NCBI RefSeq assembly: GCF_003355475.1
Contig: NZ_CP031356.1
Coordinates: 2,294,001-2,358,000 of the forward strand
From: Brachybacterium saurashtrense
GTDB taxonomy: Bacteria; Actinomycetota; Actinomycetes; Actinomycetales; Dermabacteraceae
DNA length: 64,000 nt
Direction of reading: 5' to 3'
Shown here: positions 60,573 to 64,000 of the stretch, in pieces
Numbering within the stretch: position 1 is the first letter of the stretch
Layout of the letters: each line of letters begins with the position of its first letter
Made by a program: the position numbers and the translations under genes
Notes under the pieces: model-generated
What the model was told of the DNA's origin: nothing
Seen by the model: the letters and a program-made list of their open reading frames with translations, nothing else
Database searches by the model: none

Positions 60573-61565
60573 ATGACCACCCATACACCGGTGCGCCGAC
60601 GTACCCTCGCCGCGATCGGACTCGCCCTGACCGCCGCGTTCGCCTCCACGAGCTGCTCCGCCCCGGCGGGCGAGGCCACGGCTCCGGAGGACTCGACGAC
60701 TGCGACCGGTCAGTGGCCCCGGACCGTCGAGAACGCCGACGGCACGAGCACCGAGATCCCGCGCCAGCCCCGTCGCATCGTCGCCACCTCGGTCTCGGTG
60801 ACAGGCACGCTACTGGCGATGAACGCACCGGTCGTGGCGAGCGGCTCGCAGGTCGGCGGCGTCTGGTTCGACCAGTGGGCCGACATCGCTGAGGAGCGGG
60901 GCCTCACCAACCTGTGGAGCGTCGGCGAGTTCGACCTCGAAGCGGTCATGGCGAGCGACCCGGACCTGATCATCGTCGTCACGAGCGGTCGGGGCGCCCT
61001 CACCGATCAGGTCACGGACCTGCAGTCGGTCGCCCCCACGGTGGTCATCGACTACGGCGCGCAGACCTGGCAGGAGCTGGCACTCGAGCTGGGGCGCGCC
61101 ACCGGGCTCGAGACCGAGGCGCAGCGGACGATCGACGAGTTCGACGCGCTGGTGACCGACGTGGCAGGAGCGATCTCCGTGCCGGAGGGCACCGCCAACA
61201 TCATCTCGTTCAACGGACCCGGGCAGGACAACCCGATCGCCCGGGGCGGCGGCTCCCACGCCGACCTCCTGGAGTCCCTCGGCTTCACCCTCGAGGACCC
61301 CGACCCCTCCTGGCACACCCAGGCGCAGGAGCGTGCCGACTTCGTGTGGGCGACCTACGAGAACCTGCTGGAGCTGACCAGCGAGACGACGTTCATCCTC
61401 TCCGCCGATGACGAGACGGCGCAGGGCTTCGCGGAGGACCCGGTGCTGGCCAACGTCCCCGCGGTCGCCGCCGGCCAGGTGTACGGGTTGGGCCGCAACT
61501 CGTTCCGCATGGATCCCTACAGCTCGACCGAGGTCGTCGAGCACGTGCGAGCGCTGTTCTCCTGA
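60573..61565 (+). CDS. fepB: Ferric-siderophore-binding lipoprotein, FepB-like
   Basis: 330 residues. Signal peptide with a lipobox-like end STSC (Cys28). The mature part has WPRTVENADGTSTEIPRQP, RRIVATSVSVTGTLLAMNAPVVASG, QWADIAEERGL and DLIIVV, the pattern of FepB-type ferric-enterobactin binding proteins. GAAGGAAGG lies 5-12 nt before ATG 60573. First gene of a fepB-fepD-fepG-fepC operon, downstream of the iron box. Catecholate siderophores are the likely ligand by family, not proven. Confidence 0.9.
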   Translation: MTTHTPVRRRTLAAIGLALTAAFASTSCSAPAGEATAPEDSTTATGQWPRTVENADGTSTEIPRQPRRIVATSVSVTGTLLAMNAPVVASGSQVGGVWFDQWADIAEERGLTNLWSVGEFDLEAVMASDPDLIIVVTSGRGALTDQVTDLQSVAPTVVIDYGAQTWQELALELGRATGLETEAQRTIDEFDALVTDVAGAISVPEGTANIISFNGPGQDNPIARGGGSHADLLESLGFTLEDPDPSWHTQAQERADFVWATYENLLELTSETTFILSADDETAQGFAEDPVLANVPAVAAGQVYGLGRNSFRMDPYSSTEVVEHVRALFS

Positions 61566-61575
61566 CCACGGCCGG

Positions 61576-61601
61576 CCGCCCGCTCCTCACGGAGCGGGCG
61601 G
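61576..61601 (+). terminator. Hairpin between fepB and fepD
   Basis: Perfect 11-bp stem CCGCCCGCTCC / GGAGCGGGCGG with a TCAC loop, 10 nt after the fepB stop. As an intra-operon hairpin it may reduce read-through or protect the fepB mRNA end. Confidence 0.6.
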
Positions 61602-61617
61602 TCGCCGCGGGACCACC

Positions 61618-62691
61618 ATGGCTGTCATCGTTCCGACCCCTCTCCGCCCCGCCGTCGACTCCGACGGCGTCACGCCGCGGACCCCGCTCACCGGCCGCCG
61701 CCGCTTCGCCATCGTGCTCGCCGTCACGGGCACGATCGTCACCGCGCTGGTGGTGCTGAGCTCGCTGGTGGGGGTCCGCATGCTCGCGCCCGACGACCTC
61801 TGGCGGGCACTGACGGCCTTCGACGCCCGCGACGACGCGCATCTGCTACTGGTGAACCGGCGCCTGCCGCGCGCCGCGCTCGCCGTGCTGGTGGGCGCCG
61901 CGCTCGGCGCGGCCGGCGTCGTCATGCAGTCGCTCACGCGCAATCCGATCGCCGAGCCCGGCCTCCTCGGCGTGAACGCGGGGGCTGCCGTCGCCGTCGC
62001 CGTGGCCGTCGCGCTGGCCGGGATCGTCACTCCCTTCGCATATTTCGGGGCAGCCCTCCTCGGGGCCGCCGCGGCCGGTGCGCTCGTCATCCTGCTCGGC
62101 GGCGTCCGGCGGGGTTCCGATCCGGTGCGCCTCGTCCTGGCCGGCGCGGCCCTCTCGGTGGTGCTCGGCGCCCTCGCCCAGATCGTCATCATCAACGGAG
62201 ACGAGCAGATCTTCGACCGGTATCGCGCCTGGGCCGTGGGCTCGCTGGCGGGCCGCGATCTCGACGTCCTGCCGCCGGCGGCCGTCCTCCTCTCCCTCGG
62301 CCTCGTGCTCGCCTCGCTGCTGTGCCGTGCGCTCGACGCGACCGCGCTAGGGCCCGAGGCCTCCCGCGCCCTCGGGGCGCGTCCCGCCCTCGTCTGGCCG
62401 ACGGCCGGGCTCGCCGTGGTGCTCCTGGCCGGCGGGGCGACCGCGAGTGCCGGACCGATCGCGTTCGTCGGCCTCACCGCCCCGCACGTCGCCCGCCTGC
62501 TCGTCGGCTCCGCGCACCACCGCATGCTGCCCGTGGCGATGGCGCTCGGCGCAACGCTCGTGCTCGTCGCGGACACCCTGGGCCGCGTCGTCGCACCTCC
62601 CGGGGAGGTCGGCGTCGGCATCATGGTCGCCCTCCTCGGCGGCCCCTTCTTCGTCGCCCTCGTGCGCCGTCGACGGGTGGCACCGCTGTGA
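61618..62691 (+). CDS. fepD: Siderophore ABC permease, FecCD/BtuC family (FepD-like)
   Basis: 357 residues, nine to ten TM helices. FecCD hallmarks: NRRLPRAALAVLVGAALGAAG, QSLTRNPIAEPGLLGVNAGA (about 107-126), GSLAGRD, and GPIAFVGLTAPHVARLLVG near 285-303 that contacts the ATPase. ATG 61618 is 52 nt after fepB with only a weak ribosome-binding site. It heterodimerises with FepG to import ferric siderophore across the cytoplasmic membrane. Confidence 0.92.
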   Translation: MAVIVPTPLRPAVDSDGVTPRTPLTGRRRFAIVLAVTGTIVTALVVLSSLVGVRMLAPDDLWRALTAFDARDDAHLLLVNRRLPRAALAVLVGAALGAAGVVMQSLTRNPIAEPGLLGVNAGAAVAVAVAVALAGIVTPFAYFGAALLGAAAAGALVILLGGVRRGSDPVRLVLAGAALSVVLGALAQIVIINGDEQIFDRYRAWAVGSLAGRDLDVLPPAAVLLSLGLVLASLLCRALDATALGPEASRALGARPALVWPTAGLAVVLLAGGATASAGPIAFVGLTAPHVARLLVGSAHHRMLPVAMALGATLVLVADTLGRVVAPPGEVGVGIMVALLGGPFFVALVRRRRVAPL

Positions 62692-63767
62692 GGGGCACGC
62701 TGGCGACCCGACCGCCGGACGGACGACGCGTGCTGCGCATCGGCGCGGTGTCCGTTCTCGTGCGACCCCGCACCGTGGTCATCACGATCGTGCTCATCGC
62801 ACTCGCCCTGATCTCCGCGGCGGCCGCGATGACCGTCGGGAGTCTGCCGGTGCCGCTCGGGACCGTCCCGGGGGCCCTCCTCGGGGGTGCTGAGGATCCG
62901 ACCGCCGTGCGTGCTGTGCGCGGGGTGCGCCTGCCGCGCGTGCTCAGCGCGCTGGGCGCGGGCGCCGCCCTCGGCGTCTCGGGTGCGCTGTTCCAGTCTC
63001 TCGCCCGCAACGCGCTCGGCTCGCCCGACGTCATCGGGTTCACCACCGGTGCGGCCACCGGTGCCCTGGTGCAGATCGTGCTCTTCGGCGGCCAGCCGAC
63101 CCAGGTCGCGCTCGGCACCATCGCGGGCGGCACCGTCACCGCGGCGCTGGTGCTCCTGCTCGCCCGCAGCGGCGGGGGCATGTCCGGTCGTCAGATGATC
63201 CTCGTCGGCATCGGCATCGGCGCCATCGCCTCGGCCCTCAACGGCCTGCTGCTGGTCCGCGGGACGATCGACACCTCGGCCCAGGCGAACCTGTGGCTCT
63301 CGGGATCGCTCGACGCCCGTCGGTGGAGCCATGCCGCTCCCGTGCTGGTCGGCACGGCGCTCGTGCTCCCGCTCGCACTCGCGCTCTCGCGCCGAGCGAG
63401 CCTGATGGAGCTCGGCGACGACGTCGCCGAGCAGCTCGGCGTGCGGGTCGAGCGCACGCGACTGCTCCTGGTGGCGTGCGCCGTCGCACTCGCCGCGCTG
63501 GCGACCGCCGCCGTCGGGCCGATCGCGTTCATCGCGCTGGCCGCGCCGCAGCTGGTGCGGCGCCTGCTCCGTTCCGCCGCCCCGCCGTTGGTCGGCGGCG
63601 CGTCGATGGGTGCCGTGCTGCTGATGCTCGCCGATCTCGCGACCCAGCTGCTGCCGGTGACGTTCTCGGTCCCCGTCGGCCGCATGACGGGCGTCATCGG
63701 CGGGCTGTACCTGGTGTGGCTGTTGTTGCCGAGCCGTGGCTCGGCGGAAGGAAAGGGGTGGCAGTGA
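62688..63767 (+). CDS. fepG: Siderophore ABC permease, FecCD/BtuC family (FepG-like)
   Basis: 359 residues from GTG 62688, overlapping the fepD stop (GTGA). Same signatures as its partner: LPRVLSALGAGAALGVSGALFQ, RNALGSPDVIGFTTGA, WLSGSLDARRW and GPIAFIALAAPQLVRRLLR. The stretch ELGDDVAEQLGVRVERTRLLL is the cytoplasmic segment before helix 7. Its TGA overlaps the ATG of the ATPase gene. Confidence 0.92.
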   Translation: MRGTLATRPPDGRRVLRIGAVSVLVRPRTVVITIVLIALALISAAAAMTVGSLPVPLGTVPGALLGGAEDPTAVRAVRGVRLPRVLSALGAGAALGVSGALFQSLARNALGSPDVIGFTTGAATGALVQIVLFGGQPTQVALGTIAGGTVTAALVLLLARSGGGMSGRQMILVGIGIGAIASALNGLLLVRGTIDTSAQANLWLSGSLDARRWSHAAPVLVGTALVLPLALALSRRASLMELGDDVAEQLGVRVERTRLLLVACAVALAALATAAVGPIAFIALAAPQLVRRLLRSAAPPLVGGASMGAVLLMLADLATQLLPVTFSVPVGRMTGVIGGLYLVWLLLPSRGSAEGKGWQ

Positions 63768-64000
63768 TGCCCGATTCGCTCATGGCCAGGAGTCTCACGT
63801 TGCGCTACGACCAGCGCACGATCGTGGACGGCCTCGACCTGATGCTCCCCGAGGGGCGTATCACCGTCGTGCTGGGCGCGAATGCCTGCGGGAAGTCGAC
63901 GCTGCTGCGCGGGCTGGCGCGGCTGCTCACCCCCGCCGCCGGTCGCGTGCTGCTCGGAGGCAGGGACGTGCGCGACATCGGCCCCAAGGCGCTCGCTCGC
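63767..64000 (+). CDS. fepC: Siderophore ABC ATP-binding protein, FepC-like (cut by the window edge)
   Basis: The first 78 codons are present. RSLTLRYDQRTIVDGLDLMLPEG then Walker A GANACGKST (about residues 37-45) and LLGGRDVRDIGPKALAR, the start typical of FecE/FepC ATPases. ATG 63767 overlaps the fepG stop; a GTG one codon earlier is possible. AAGGAAAGGGG precedes it. The remainder lies beyond the window. Confidence 0.9.
   Translation, partial: MPDSLMARSLTLRYDQRTIVDGLDLMLPEGRITVVLGANACGKSTLLRGLARLLTPAAGRVLLGGRDVRDIGPKALAR

Overview
The window is very G+C-rich, densely packed bacterial DNA. Mycothiol synthase (MshD), a WblA/WhiB4-type WhiB protein, DUF3027, DUF2516, DUF4244, a degenerate actinobacterial Tad cluster and a MutT1-type NUDIX/histidine-phosphatase fusion place it in the Actinomycetota. 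Gene order resembles Micrococcales and the mycobacterial topA/holB/tad/helicase and nth/crp/whiB4 regions; a Dermabacteraceae (Brachybacterium-like) origin is an inference. I see no rRNA, tRNA, CRISPR array, insertion sequence or prophage. Nearly everything reads as intact chromosomal housekeeping or envelope DNA. Genes are cut only at the two window edges (an MFS transporter at the left, an ABC ATPase at the right).

Layout. 1-9.2 kb: MFS transporter (partial), RDD membrane protein, HisC-like aminotransferase, 4-TM 'holin-like' protein, purB, an SDR, a CPBP protease, a rhodanese and a MacB-class ABC exporter. 9.4-13.8 kb: the pstSCAB phosphate-uptake operon behind a clear PHO-box array. 13.9-16.4 kb: DUF4190 protein, mutT1-like and mshD. 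16.5-21.6 kb: a membrane protein, a 33-residue membrane microprotein, a nitrobindin-like heme protein overlapping ygfZ, a hypothetical protein, a FUSC-family protein and DUF2516. 21.7-26.4 kb: fba, a SpoU methyltransferase, pyrE, an SDR and xth. 26.9-33.2 kb: one giant gene for a 2095-residue membrane-anchored Ig-like/FN3 surface protein. 33.4-38.0 kb: a Tad-type secretion/pilus operon (CpaE-like, TadA, a fused TadB-TadC, DUF4244 pilin-like, TadE-like and a second TadE-like). It converges on a DECH-box helicase of the MrfA/Hrq1 type. 40.6-46.0 kb: methyltransferase, PAP2 phosphatase, topA. 46.2-52.6 kb: a carbohydrate ABC importer without ATPase, a Gfo/Idh/MocA oxidoreductase, tmk and holB. 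52.8-58.7 kb: DUF3027, a cold-shock-domain protein, a CoA-type NUDIX, nth, crp, an MBL hydrolase, RidA, DUF4177 and wblA. 58.9-64 kb: an unusual AraC regulator with two complete sensor-plus-HTH units, divergent from a FepBDGC-like ferric-siderophore importer.

How parts work together. Phosphate uptake is probably under PhoP control through 11-nt GTTCA repeats upstream of pstS. Iron uptake is probably under DtxR/IdeR control through a 19-bp iron box nested in a 31-bp palindrome, and under the tandem AraC protein encoded next to it. Two operons (pst and fep) have a GC-rich hairpin directly after the binding-protein gene, a layout that would favour excess binding protein. Many monocistronic or first-in-operon genes have an ANNNT-type -10 hexamer ending 6-7 nt before the start codon. 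This indicates widespread leaderless transcription and was used here to decide several starts.

The best candidates for new biology are the tandem AraC regulator with its palindromic iron operator, the TadB-TadC fusion next to the giant adhesin-like protein, and the leaderless 33-residue membrane microprotein ahead of the heme-binding/YgfZ pair.
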